Shown: positions 35,461 to 46,486 of the stretch, one piece after another | Numbering within the stretch: position 1 is the stretch's first letter | Layout: each line of letters begins with the position of its first letter | NCBI RefSeq assembly: GCF_020360975.1 | Contig: NW_025408667.1 | Location: forward strand, 4,712,001 to 4,776,000 | Direction of reading: 5' to 3' | DNA length: 64,000 bases | Origin: Hirsutella rhossiliensis | Taxonomy: Eukaryota; Ascomycota; Sordariomycetes; Hypocreales; Ophiocordycipitaceae | Position numbers and translations under genes: made by a program | Notes under the pieces: model-generated | What the model was told of the DNA's origin: nothing | The model's database searches: none | What the model saw: the letters and a program-made list of their open reading frames with translations, nothing else

Positions 35461-37124
35461 ATTTAGCCACGCGGAGCACCGAGAGGCAGGTGGTTCCATT
35501 TTTCTCGACGTGAGAGACCAGCAGCAGATGGCCGTTCCCCACGCCTGTTGTGGTCCTCCATCGGGAGACCTAGATACCGCTTATAACCCTGCCGCCCACG
35601 AACGCCCCGAGGCGCGCCGCGGTCCGCTTACGCTCCCTGATTACCCAGCACCCCTGACTGCCCGCATGAGCATCCTCCCAATGCCTGGTCGGCAGCTGAT
35701 GCCGGAGTATGGTATATGGCCGTCCCGCGCGGTTCGGAAGCAGCAGGTTTCGCGACTGCTCCGTCTTCACCAAATGACGCCCCAAGCCCCGAGACTTCGG
35801 TCCAACCCCCCAGCTCCTCCGCAGCCTGACCCGACAGGGGGCTTAGACGAGACTGAGGCGGCGAGGGAGTTTTGTGAGTGGCTCCAGGCATGCCCCGAAG
35901 ACACGCTCATCGTCTACACTGACAGTTCGCAGAGCGAGGACGGCGCCTGCGGGTATGGGTACTCGTTGTGGCTGGGTCCCGATGAAGTGTCGTACGGCAG
36001 CGGTCGGATTCCACTTGCCGAGGTATACGACGCAGAGGTCAAGAGCGCCCCCGAATAACTCCGAGCGGTCCCCGATCACTCCGCACCAGCAACGCCCGAT
36101 AGTCGTCTGCCTTGACAACGCGGTAGCCATAGGAGCCATACGAGGTGGCCTGTCGATCTCGTTGCAAGCGAGGAGGAGACGTCGCCGAGGATGCGGCTCG
36201 GCATGGAGACGTCGGCACGCGTTGATGTCCCGGCAATGCGGGTATTATTGGCAACGAGCGGGCCGACCATCTGGCAAAGGAAGGCTGCCAAGCTGTGGGC
36301 CCTGATAGGCCTCCAACCTATGCGTTCATTAAGAGAAATGCCAAAGCTGCGGCCAGGCGCGATTTTCAAGACTGGTGGGCCGCGGCTGTCCTGAGCAACT
36401 ACAAGATCCTAAACCTTCAAGAACCTAGAGTTCAAGGCCTTGCTCAGGTGTCCCCCGGAGCTGCACACCAGATAACAGCATCCCCACAACCTGCTTGCCG
36501 CAAGGAGCGGACGCGGTGACTTCACAGACTACCACAAAAGTTCTACCACAAAGAGGCCCGGATCGAATGCTCGTGCGGGAGGAGAAAATTACCCACTCAT
36601 CCCTTCCACCGCTGAAAGTTAGGCGTCCGACACCGCCTGAGGTTGGCTCCGACGGCGGACAAGGCCATCAACCAGGCACTAGGATCGGGCCTTGACCGGC
36701 TCCTCGGGCTGGTAACGGGGCCAGAGTTCTTTGATCGGATCTGCCATAGCCATTAGCTTTGGGCAACCCTCAACTAACACATACTCCCTTTTATTTTCCT
36801 TTGTTTTCTACCCGTAAGCTTTCGAGGGGGCTTACGGTCCATCTGACTGCGCGGGCTCTCAGTCATCCGGCCATGAACAGAGATTGACTACTATTACGGC
36901 TTTGCTGCCATGCCTGGACCCCGCTGACGTGGAAGGCACACGAGCATCCGAGCCGCTGCAGAGCCCAAGAATTGCCAGATAGACAGGAAGAAGTAAGGAA
37001 CGCACGGCGGGTTCCCGGCGAGCACTCTCATCTTGCACTATACCCAGCCTAGCACGTCTTTGGCTCTTATGAGGATGTCTCAGACGGTAATTAATACTAC
37101 TACTACTACTACTACTACTACTAC
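35461..37124 (+). mobile_element. Second LINE (3' part) with (TAC)10 tail
   Basis: Frames between 35510 and 36700 carry a LINE RNase H domain: LIVYTDSSQSEDGACGYGYS with catalytic-type Asp at about 35921, IPLAEVYDAE near 36015, then VVCLDNAVAIGAIRGG near 36090 and a HADHLAK-like C-terminal region in another frame. Downstream, ECSCGRRK-P-HPFH near 36565-36615 is the LINE Cys/His tail. Indels break the frame repeatedly. It ends in ten TAC units (37095-37124), and the arm of the inverted duplication resumes at 37125, so the 3' junction is well placed. The 5' limit is a guess. Confidence 0.7.
37095..37124 (+). repeat. (TAC)10 simple repeat at LINE 3' end
   Basis: Ten perfect TAC units. Some fungal LINEs end in short tandem repeats like this; here it also marks the exact point where similarity to 57742-57843 begins. 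Confidence 0.85.
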
Positions 37125-37229
37125 GAATGACCAGCTGACCCTACTGACTGTGGGGCGGCTGGAGCTGGTGCTGAGTAATGCTTCGGCCACAGGTAGCAGA
37201 GGCGAAAATTTTAGCACGGAATATGTGGC
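37125..37229 (+). repeat. Inverted-duplication left arm, middle piece (un-RIPed)
   Basis: Reverse complement of 57742-57843 with differences nearly all C-to-T or G-to-A towards the right copy. Ends in GTGGC (37225-37229), the left target duplication of copia C. Its continuation is at 56388. Confidence 0.85.
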
Positions 37230-37518
37230 TGTCAGAGGGAGCAGACTGACGGTCTAATCCGCACACGTATAAACTCCGGTGAAAGAGGCAGGTCAGACAC
37301 AAGGACTTAAGTTAGGTATCGATATAGTAGAGGAACATTGCCCTAATCGGGATATATAGGAATTGGCACTGATTTAGGGCCACCACGGGTCCTAGATTGG
37401 TATCTATTCGTATAAATACCCCCTTAATGTCGCATAGATAGATAGAAAACATGCATTATCGTTTAGACTTAATTGTGCCTGCCCTTATCCTTCCGCCCGC
37501 GCTCTTAGCTTGCTGAGA
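37230..37518 (+). repeat. 5' LTR of copia C (un-RIPed)
   Basis: TGTCAGAGGG...GCTGAGA. Differs from the 3' LTR at about 52 of 289 positions, of which about 50 are C-to-T or G-to-A in the 3' copy (hand count). Confidence 0.9.
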
Positions 37519-37531
37519 GTTATAAGCCCGG
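37519..37531 (+). promoter_or_regulatory. Anticodon-type primer binding site of copia C
   Basis: GTTATAAGCCCGG immediately follows the LTR. Its complement, GGGCUUAUAAC, resembles a tRNA anticodon arm: initiator Met has GGGCUCAUAAC (one mismatch), and a UAU-anticodon tRNA would fit exactly. Drosophila copia primes from a half initiator tRNA in this way. Copia B has the same sequence. Confidence 0.6.
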
Positions 37532-37869
37532 TTTACGGTGCTCTTTATCCTTCGCATTCCTTTACTAACTGTGAGGCTATCACGAATCTCAACGCACTAT
37601 ATATCCTTCACCCTTAGGGTTAACGCGAGGAAAAGAGCAAAATTTAGGGGCAACACCTACAACTACGCAAAGTCAACGTGACGCGTGCATCCCTCGCAGG
37701 AGGTAAAACACACGATAACACTAGGCCCCCAATATTAGAAGTAGGAGGTGTATATTACCACACTTAAGGAAAGCCTTAACTAGACCCTATGGATTAGGGG
37801 CATTAAATTATGGGCTTAAACGCACTATATCTAGGAGTACGTTAACCTAGAAGGGACCGTGGTGCTCGA

Positions 37870-39526
37870 GGAGCCCCTAAGGCCTAGCTAGGAAGAGCTA
37901 CTCGAGAAGGTAGGGTAGAGGCCCTACCGAGGAAGCTTTCCTAACGAAGAAAATAAGTATAAGGCAGTAAGGGAAGACTTTAATAAGAAGCTTTAAGATG
38001 CTAAGGACCTCTTTAGGTATAAAGAGAAGACCTTCTAGGATTAATTAGACCGCTTTAAGGCTAGAGAAAAAGCTATAATATAGATCGAGGAGGTGATTAA
38101 GAAGTCTATTAGTAAGGGGCTCTAGGGCGAGACCTTAATATAGCTAACGCCCCGGGATAAGATTAAAGAACTTAAATAGAAGGTTCTCTCCTTAGCGGAG
38201 GAAGAAAGGAACCTTATCGATAAAAGGTATTATTAAATTATTAATAAGAAAGGAACCTAGGACTAGAAGGCTTAGGTAGAGCAGCTAGACTAAGTTATCC
38301 TAGATTTAAGAGACCTAGCGGTCTCGACTATTAATAATATAAAGATTCGTTAGGACTTCCTTAAAGGGACCGAAGAATAGGACCCTAGCTAGCCTATAAC
38401 GATTAAGCTGCTAGACGCACTCCTAGAGAGAATAGGACTCCTAGCAACCCCTTTGCGTACCTTAATTGCCGACTTTAAAAGGGAGGTTAGATTTAGGAAG
38501 AAAGGGAAACCTTAGAAGACCCTAGGGGTTAACAACGTAAACAACGCTCTAAGATCATCTAATTAAAGGACTAGGAACGGCCTAGAGGGGTTATATAAGT
38601 GCCCGGTATATAAGCAATACTAGGTTAAAAAGGATAAGTAGTAGGAAAGCTACTAGACCTTTAGAGCGATGTTTTAGAAAGACCCCCTTAAAGGATAGAT
38701 TCCTAGGGACTACCTTAAGGAGGCTATTAACTAGCACCTTAAGGAGAACCCTTTAAATATAACTAAAGCTATAGAGTAGAAGCTAAAAGCTAAAGATATT
38801 ATAGTCCTATAGAATAATAATAACTCGAGCAAATAGGCTAATATAGTATCTTACGTATATAGCACTAATACGAGTAAAGACTCTCTTAAGGATAAAGCAA
38901 TCTATAATTTAGGGGCTAGCGTATATATCTTTAACGACCTATAATAGTTCGATAAGGATACCTTTACCTAGGGATCGTTAGAAGAAGTCTAGGTAGGAGA
39001 AAACTCCCTCTAAGTTAAGGGGGTAGGCATAGCTATTATCCTAGCAAAAAACGGGATTAATTTAAAGCTTAAGAGCAGCTACTATATCCTAGAGATGCTA
39101 ATAAGTATATTCTTAGCTCGTTAGGGGATTATTACGAAGATCTATTAAAACTAAGTTAATAGTATACTCTACTATAAGCCTATAGGGCGTACTCTAGTTA
39201 GTCTATAAGAAATTAAAGACTAATACGTTATTATAAGCCTCTTAAAGCGGCCCTAATATAGCGTCTTTATTATAAGTAGGGCTCCTAAGCTACTAATTAG
39301 TAGGCAAGCAGACCTTTAGTATAGACAGCTAGGATATCTAGGGCTAGAACCCCTTAGCTACCTAACTAAGATAGAAGGACCGGCTATATATAAATATAAG
39401 GTCTATATAATAGGTAAGGTAAAGAGGCTAGTCTCTTATAAGGAGCCTACTTTACGACCTAGAGGGGCCGGAGCTTAATTTAGCTTCGACTTCTACCTAG
39501 GCCTAGTAGCCGGATTCGGGGGTAAA
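37870..39526 (+). pseudogene. gag-pol: Copia C gag, protease and pre-integrase (first part)
   Basis: Read through stops, gag is rich in Lys/Glu and predicted coiled coil (about 37960-38400). A zinc-knuckle remnant, Y-K-C-P-V-Y-K-Q-Y near 38595, shows Cys-to-Tyr change. Protease reads N-L-G-A-S near 38910 in place of D-S-G-A-S. The GAG-pre-integrase domain (LGYLGLEPLSYL, then a Cys-to-Tyr altered finger) lies near 39320-39440. The frame reaches AGFGGK at 39526, where gypsy N interrupts it, and continues at 46487 as KYFTLF. Confidence 0.8.
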
Positions 39527-39712
39527 TATAAGAGTCTTTAACTATTATAGGTTATAGGCTTAGGCTACGGCCTAAGCCGTATAGTTACGTGCGGAGGGCC
39601 GGATCCCGCACGTATATATATAGGCTAGCCGCGTATAGGAGAGCTTTATATAGCTTATTAATATTATCCTACGGACGGCACCTACGCCTACGCCTCTACT
39701 TACTCCGTAATA
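39527..39712 (+). repeat. 5' LTR of gypsy N
   Basis: 186 bp. A GCTTAGGCTACGGCCTAAGC palindrome lies at about 39560-39579. Confidence 0.85.
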
Positions 39713-39779
39713 GTATAAGCTATTAACTAATAGATCTAATAGATATCTCTCTAAAGAGGGCGCCTCCCCCTTAAGGAAG

Positions 39780-40950
39780 TACTCCGCCCCTCCCTAGATA
39801 GATAGGAAGTATTATAGCTATCCTAGAAGCGATTAAAAGCGCGACGGCTAGCGAGAAAGACGAGGTTCTCGCTATACTAAGGGAGCCGTCTACGAGACTA
39901 GCTCTAACCCCTACGGCCTCCGTAACGCTAGTTATAGCGGCGATACTATTAACGCGGAAGCCGCTCCCTTAGCTAACTTAGGACGGTAAGCTAGAGTTCT
40001 TTTACTTCTTCCTTAGCTAGCTATAAACGAAGTTTATAACCGACGAGAAATAGGGCCTAAATAGCTATCGCGATATAGCGTAGTATTTACTTCTTTATAC
40101 GCTACTAGAGCCTTAGATATAGCGGATCTCCGGATGCTAAGATAAGGGCGGCCTTAAGGGTAGACGCGACCTATAAGACTTCTTTTAATACCTTATATAT
40201 ACGTTTAGTAACGTATAGGAGCGGGAGAAGGTATAAGATAGGCTATAGACCCTTAAGTAGAGAAACGGATAAACCTTTAGTAAATTCCTTCTTAATTTTA
40301 AAGAGACGCTCTTATAAGTAGCGGGGACTATAGTATAAGAAGATAGCGTAAAACTTATATAGCTATAGAATTCGATTACGCCGGCCTTATAGGAGCTACT
40401 TATCCTTATAATTATACCTACTAACTATAGCGAGTATATAAGCCGGTTAATAAAGGTAGCTTAGGGCTATAAATAGACGCCGCGTTTCTAGAAGCTTTAT
40501 AAGCGTACGCCGTATAGCGGTAACGGGATTACTACCCCTCTATAAGATAAATAACCGGCTATCGATATAGATAGGGATACCCTAATATCGGCTACCTATA
40601 TAGACTAGGCTAGACGCGGTAAAAAGACACCGTTAACTACCCCCTATACCGCCCTATACTTTAAGTAGTAGGCGAAGTAGGTAACGAGCGAGGAAATTAG
40701 GAAAAGGAAAGCTAATAGCCGCTACCTACGTTATAGAGCATCTACGTACTTTATATTAAAATGCCCCTTCCTTTTAGCTAAGCGGCCTATAGCGGTTTAA
40801 GTGGCGAAGATAGAACCGCTCCTCGCCTTAAACGATAAGGAGGACTCCGCCCTCTTAGGCCTAGAGGAAAAAGAGTAGCTCCGGAGTAAAAACGGGCTCT
40901 AGAGCCCTAATTACTAGCGCTAGTAAGGGAGAAGGAAGAATTATCCGCCT
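39780..40950 (+). pseudogene. Gypsy N gag-like region
   Basis: A plus frame read through stops (for example DFFN and KFLLN segments near 40170-40290) resembles a retrotransposon capsid in position and composition. Near 40740 Y-R-A-S-T-Y may be a destroyed zinc knuckle. No definite motif; assigned by its place between the LTR and pol. Confidence 0.5.
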
Positions 40951-40999
40951 ATATAAAAGAGGAGCCTACTTTAATATAGGTTATAATTAATAACTCCTT

Positions 41000-43900
41000 A
41001 CTTATTACTACCTTTATAAACGAGGGCTACTAGTACTACGCTATAGTTAACGAGGCGCTTACGCGAGAGATATAAGTACTAGTAGAAAAGATCGCCTTAA
41101 GGCGAGTAAAGGGCGCCTTAAGCGCGATAGAGGGTATAGTAATTAAGGGCATTATATAGCTAGCTATAGAGGTCGATGGTTATTATAAGCTTATTATAGC
41201 CTATATAATCCCTTAACTAGAATTTCCCTTAATCTTTAGGAAACCTTAGTTATTATATATAGAGTTATACTCGGTTCTATACTAAAGGAAGCTATAGTTT
41301 AGGCCTACGTAACGGTAGGTCCGCTATAATAATAGTTCTATAAGCGTAGGACTAAGCGTACGAGCTTTATACTTAGTATAAGAAGTCCTTACTTCTATCT
41401 TCGTAGGAACTATATAATAGGTAGAGCGGGGGCAAGGCCGAGCAGCGGCTAATATAGCGGTCTATATAGTTAGCTTAGCGGATATCGATAAGGCCCTTTA
41501 GATAAAGAAGCTAAAGTCGCCCTCTAAGCTATAGTAGTAGATACTAGAGCGCTTTTACGACCTCCTACTACTATTTAAGTCCTAGGAAGTAGATAAGCTT
41601 AACCTATATAAGCTAGGGGTAGACTATAGGATCGTACTCTATACTAATAAGAAAGGGTAAGAACTACCTATACTATTTAGACCGCTATATAGTATATTAT
41701 ACGCGGAGCTACTAGTACTAAAGAAGACGCTAAGGGACCTCCTAGATAAGGGTTTTATTTAAGTAAGTAGCTTTATAGTAAGAGCGCTAGTCTTATTTAT
41801 ATATAAACTAAAGGGCGGGATATAGTTTTATTATAACTATAGGGCTTTAAACGTAATTACGAGGCTAGACCGCTACCCCTTACCCTTAATCTCGGATACG
41901 CTCTATAACCTTTTAAAGGCAAAGTAGTTTATAAAGCTAGATATAAAATAAGCGTTCTATAAAGTATAGATCTTAGAGGGTAATAAGTAAAAGACAGCGT
42001 TCTATATATACTATAGCTTATTTAAGTAGCTTATAACGCCCTTTAGCCTCTTAGGAGCGCCCGCTACTTTCTAGTATTATATTAATAATATACTATAGGA
42101 CTTCCTTAATAAGTTCGCCTCTATATATATAGATAATATCCTTATCTATACGAGCGGCTCCTATAAGGACTATATATAGAAAGTATAAAAGGTCCTAGAG
42201 CGCTTCTAACTTTATAAGCTTTACCTTAACCTAGATAAGTACGAATTCGGGGTTAAGAGGGTTAAGTACCTAGGCTTTATTATCTATATAAGCATAGGTA
42301 TATAGGCGGATCCTATAAAGATCTAGGCGATCTAAGACTAAGCGGCCTTAACTATATAAACGGGCGTATAGAGCTTCCTTAGGTTCGTAAACTATTATAG
42401 AATATTTATTAAGGGCTTCTCTTATATTATAAGTCCCTTAAACGAGATTACTAGGAAATAGACCGCCTTTTATTAGGGGCCTATATAGGAAGGAGCGTTC
42501 TATACGCTTAAGGACCTATTCTCGTAGGCCTTAGTACTACTTTAGTAGGACTTCGACCGGTCTACGTTAGTTAAAGCGGACTATAGCGGCTAGGTACTTA
42601 GAGGAACGCTCTCTTAGGAGGTAGATAAGCGGAAGTAACTAATAGCGTTTTACTCTTATAAGCTAACCCTAGTAAAGCGGAATTATACTATTTATAATAA
42701 GGAGATACTAGCGATTATTAGCTACCTTAAGTAATAGTAAGTAGAGCTCTAGAGCTACGAGAGCTTTAAGGTTCTTATAAACTATAAGAATCTTAAGTAC
42801 TTTATAACCCGCTAGTACCTCTTAGAATAGTAAGCCCGCTAAGCGGAGTATCTCTTACGCTTTAACTTCTTAATTAAGTACTAGCTAAGGTAGGACTCTA
42901 TAGTCCTAGATACGCTTTCTTAAAAGGATTAAGACCGGCTAATAGGAGCGGATATCGAGGCCTAGGATCTATAGCTTATCCTATAAGAAGCGCTATAGAC
43001 TTATATAAGAGCTTCCTTAGTAAAGGAAGGCGCGGCGCTAATAAATAAGCCTTCCCTTATACCTTTACCTCGGCTTAGTAAGGAGGGATAGACTAGCCTA
43101 AGGGCGCGTACGGCGCGGGTATTTTAAGATAAGGTCCTCTAGCGCTTATAAGATAGGATATTATCTTTAGACTATACCTACGAGAGCGTGCGCTACGCTA
43201 TTAAGTCCGGCGCTCGACGCCTCGATCCGAAGCTAAAGCTAAAGGTATAAGTAGCTAACTATTATATCGACCTACGGGGGCATCTATATTAGCGGGGGAG
43301 ACTATAGGTACCGGGCGCGCTATATACTATAAAAGCTAGGGAGAAGGATAGACCGCTAGAGCTAGACGAACGGAACGAGCTTTAAGGGAAGCTAGTCTAG
43401 CTCGTCTATAACTCTAGTATTATAGGCTACCTAGGTAGGCAGGGCATAGTAATAGGCCTCGCGAGGGATTTTTACTAGCCCCTCTTATAGTACTACGTTC
43501 GCCGCTTCCTCTATAACTACGATATCTATAGCCGTACTAAGATTTAAAGGGCATAGCTTAAGGGGCTACTTAAGTAGCTTCCGGTACCTAACTAGTTCTA
43601 TATATATATATAAATAGACTTTATAATAGACCTCCTACTTATAGAGGGCGGTAACTACTATATATAGGTAATTAAGGACCGACTTAGTAAGTCTATAGTA
43701 TTAAAGCTAATACTATCTATAGATATAGAGTCTTATATAAAGCGCTTCTTATAGTACTAGGCCCGCTTATATAGCTAGCTAGCCTCTATTATAAGTAATA
43801 GGGGATTAAATTAAACTAGCCGCTTTTAGTAGTACCTATACTAACTACTTTAGATTATATAGCTACTTAGTATAGTATATTACTTATAGACTAACGGAGG

Positions 43901-44740
43901 GCCTAAAAGGGTTAACTAAGAGGTATAGGCTTACTTATAGGCTATCGTAGCCTATAACTAAGTAGACTAAGACTATTAGCTCCCTATAGCTTAACTTACA
44001 TTAAATAGTAAACTATATACTTCTATTAAGATAGCCCTTTTCTTTATAACGTATAGCTTTAAACTACCCTTATTAGTTCCCTTTACTATAGATATAGTAA
44101 CGGAGTAGTATAGTAATTCGTTACTAAAAGGCCGCGCCTCTACGTTTATATAAAAGCTATAAGAGACTATAGATTATTACTAATCTATAATAGCCGCCGC
44201 GGTATAAGATTAAGAGCAGCACGCTAATAAGACTAGGGCCCTAGTAGATAGGTTTATAGTAAGAGATAAGGTATAGGTAGACCTCTATAACTATAGGTCG
44301 GTATAGCTAAAAAAGAAGCTTAACTAGCTATATATAAAGTTTATAGTATAGAGGGTTATTAGCCTATAGGTTATAGAGCTCGATAGTCTCCTAATAAAGG
44401 TCTATAATAAGATTAATATAAACCTCCTTTATAGAGCCTCCTTTAACCCGCTACTTAGATAAGAAGTAGTAGACGCTTAACCGCCTATAATTAAGGTAGA
44501 GGAAGAGGATAAGTTCGAGGTTAAAGAGATATAGGCCGCGCGCTAGAAAAAGGTTAGTAAGGGGAAACGCTAAGAGGTCCTTATTAAATAGCGCGGGTAT
44601 CTTAACCCTATATAGGAACCTATATATAAGTTTATAGGAACTATAGCCCTCGATAAGTTTAAAGCTTTATTTAAAATAATAGATAAGAATAATAGACTAG
44701 TAAACTATTAATAGTAGCTTAGGCCAAGACTATAAAGTAG
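41000..44740 (+). pseudogene. pol: Gypsy N pol (RT-RH-integrase-chromodomain)
   Basis: RT about 41680-42300 includes FFYTPL-type spacing, FIKLDIK-AFYK and the catalytic Y-I-D-N-I-L-I near 42123, the second Asp now Asn. RNase H about 42560-42790 includes IAFYSYKLT and NKEILAI. Integrase about 43560-44100 includes IDFIIDLL, KDRLSKSIVLK and IISNRG, then TNGGPKRVNQEVQ. A chromodomain-like end near 44510-44650 reads EVLIK-RGYLNPI-EPIYKF with Trp codons changed to TAG. Many TAA/TAG stops. Confidence 0.8.
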
Positions 44741-44839
44741 GTAAAGTAAAGGAGGTAGTTACGATAATATAAGCGTAATAATATAAGCGGAGATAAAAAT
44801 AGCGTTTATTTTAAGGCGGAGCCCTTAGACTACTTAAAC

Positions 44840-45760
44840 CTACTCCTTATTCTTATTATCGTCCTTATCCTTATCTTTATTATCCTTCTCTACCTTATTA
44901 GTAGCGGCGGCGCTCTCTAAGGCGCTTAGGCGGCCTTCTAGGCCCGCGAGCTAGTCGGCGGTAGCGGTAGCTCTAGGGGCTCCGGGAGCGGAGGGGGCCC
45001 GGCTAGTAGTAGCGGTAGGGGCGGCGGCGGGCACGGCTAAGGGGACCGCCGATAGGGCGACGGAGGCAGTATTCCTAGTACTAGGAGAGTTAGTAGCTAA
45101 AGTAAAAGAGCTAGAGGAGAGGAACTTACTTAAGGATAAGGCCCTAGCGCTTAAGGGCGCGGAGATTATAGTAGGCGGCGGCGGCGGCGGTAAGGCGCTT
45201 CTTAGTAGCCCCCTATACCTACCTATACGCGCCGGCCTTCTAAGCTAACGCCGTAGTAAGTAAGACGGGAGGCGCCGCCTTATAGGCGCGGCCGGCACGC
45301 GCGTACTAGTAATAACTACCGCTATAGCGGCGCCTAACTTAGTCGGTATAAGGGAGCTCTTATAATACGTACTATATATAGGGGGCCGCGCGGGCGGCTC
45401 CGGCCTATACTTAGCGTTTATACTTTAAGAAGTTAGCGGAAAATAGCTATTACGCTCGCTAGGTAGCGGACTTATAGGGGTAGTAAAGGTAGAGGCGGGG
45501 GTAAAGGGGCCGGGCATTATAGCCGGCGGCGGGGATAGCGTCGTTATATAGAAGGGCGATATAAGGGCGGCTAGTATAGTAGAGGTAGAGGCGGCGGCGG
45601 TAGGCGTAGTCGCGGGGGCGTAGGTAAGAGTAGCGGTAGCGGCGGAGCTATCGTCGGCTATACTTAGTACGGCGTCGACGAACGACTCTATACGCTCTAA
45701 GAAAGAGGAAGCGGGGGAGGGGGAGGTAGATATATCTATCGTAGAAGTTAATATTATAGA
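44840..45760 (-). pseudogene. Antisense ORF in gypsy N (Ser/Thr/Pro-rich plus coiled coil)
   Basis: Minus-strand frame of about 300 codons with only two in-frame stops, whereas the opposite strand has at least seven. N-terminal part: FLERIESFVDAVLSIADD, then long Ser/Thr/Ala/Pro-rich linkers. C-terminal part: DQLAGLEGRLSALESAA, a short coiled coil, then an alternating Lys/Asp tail ending NKNKE and a stop at 44840-44842. It lies between the pol end and the 3' LTR, convergent with pol, just like the antisense ORF of the young chromovirus. No known domain; no convincing start codon. Confidence 0.5.
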
Positions 45761-46295
45761 TTACGGCCTCCTACTCTATAGGGTAGAGAACTTACTAGTT
45801 AAAGTTATTATTATTAGGGCTATTATTACTACTACGGCTACTACTATAAGTATATATTAATAAAGCGGCCTATATAGCTAGGAACGAACTAATACCTTAA
45901 GTAGAGCGGAACTTACTTATTACTACTACTACTACGATTAAAGAAGGAGGAGAAAGAAAGGATAAAGGAAGGGGGGGATACCGCTTTATATACCCCTAAG
46001 TAGAGGAGGCTGCCTAAGGCTAAGGGGACGGGTAACCTAAGGCTTATATAGGTCCGGGCCGGCCGCCGGCTACCTAGGGGCGTATATAATAGGTCGTGCC
46101 CCTATTTAAACGGCTAGCTAGCCGATAAGTATAGAGCCCGGTTCTAGCTACCTAGGCTAATAGGCGCGGGGATAATAGGGCTAGTAGGGCCTATACGATT
46201 AACGGGAAAAGGTAGGGTAAAGCTAGCGGTATAGGCCTAATAGTATAGAAGCTATTAATTAAGTAACGCTACGCCGCGCTTAAGGGAGGGCATTA

Positions 46296-46481
46296 TATAA
46301 GAGTCTTTAACTATTATAGGTTATAGGCTTAGGCTATAGCCTAAGCCGTATAGTTACGTATAAAGGGCCGGATCCTATATATATATATACGGGCTAGCCG
46401 CGTATAAGAGAGCTTTATATAGCTTATTAATATTATCTTATAGACGGTACCTATACCTATGCCTTTACCTACTCTATAATA
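46296..46481 (+). repeat. 3' LTR of gypsy N
   Basis: 186 bp, matches 39527-39712 with extra C-to-T and G-to-A changes. Followed by GTAAA (46482-46486). Confidence 0.85.
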
Positions 46482-46486
46482 GTAAA

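Larger units (their letters stand above)
39527..46481 (+). mobile_element. Ty3/gypsy chromovirus N, nested in copia C
   Basis: LTRs of 186 bp at 39527-39712 and 46296-46481, starting TATAAGAG (RIPed TG) and ending TAATA (RIPed CA). Target duplication GTAAA at 39522-39526 and 46482-46486. The copia C frame is exactly continuous once the element and one duplication copy are removed, which confirms the borders. Internal order: gag (about 39780-40950), pol (41000-44740), antisense ORF (44840-45760). Heavily RIPed, but with long GC-rich CpG-containing stretches in the 3' part. Confidence 0.9.
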
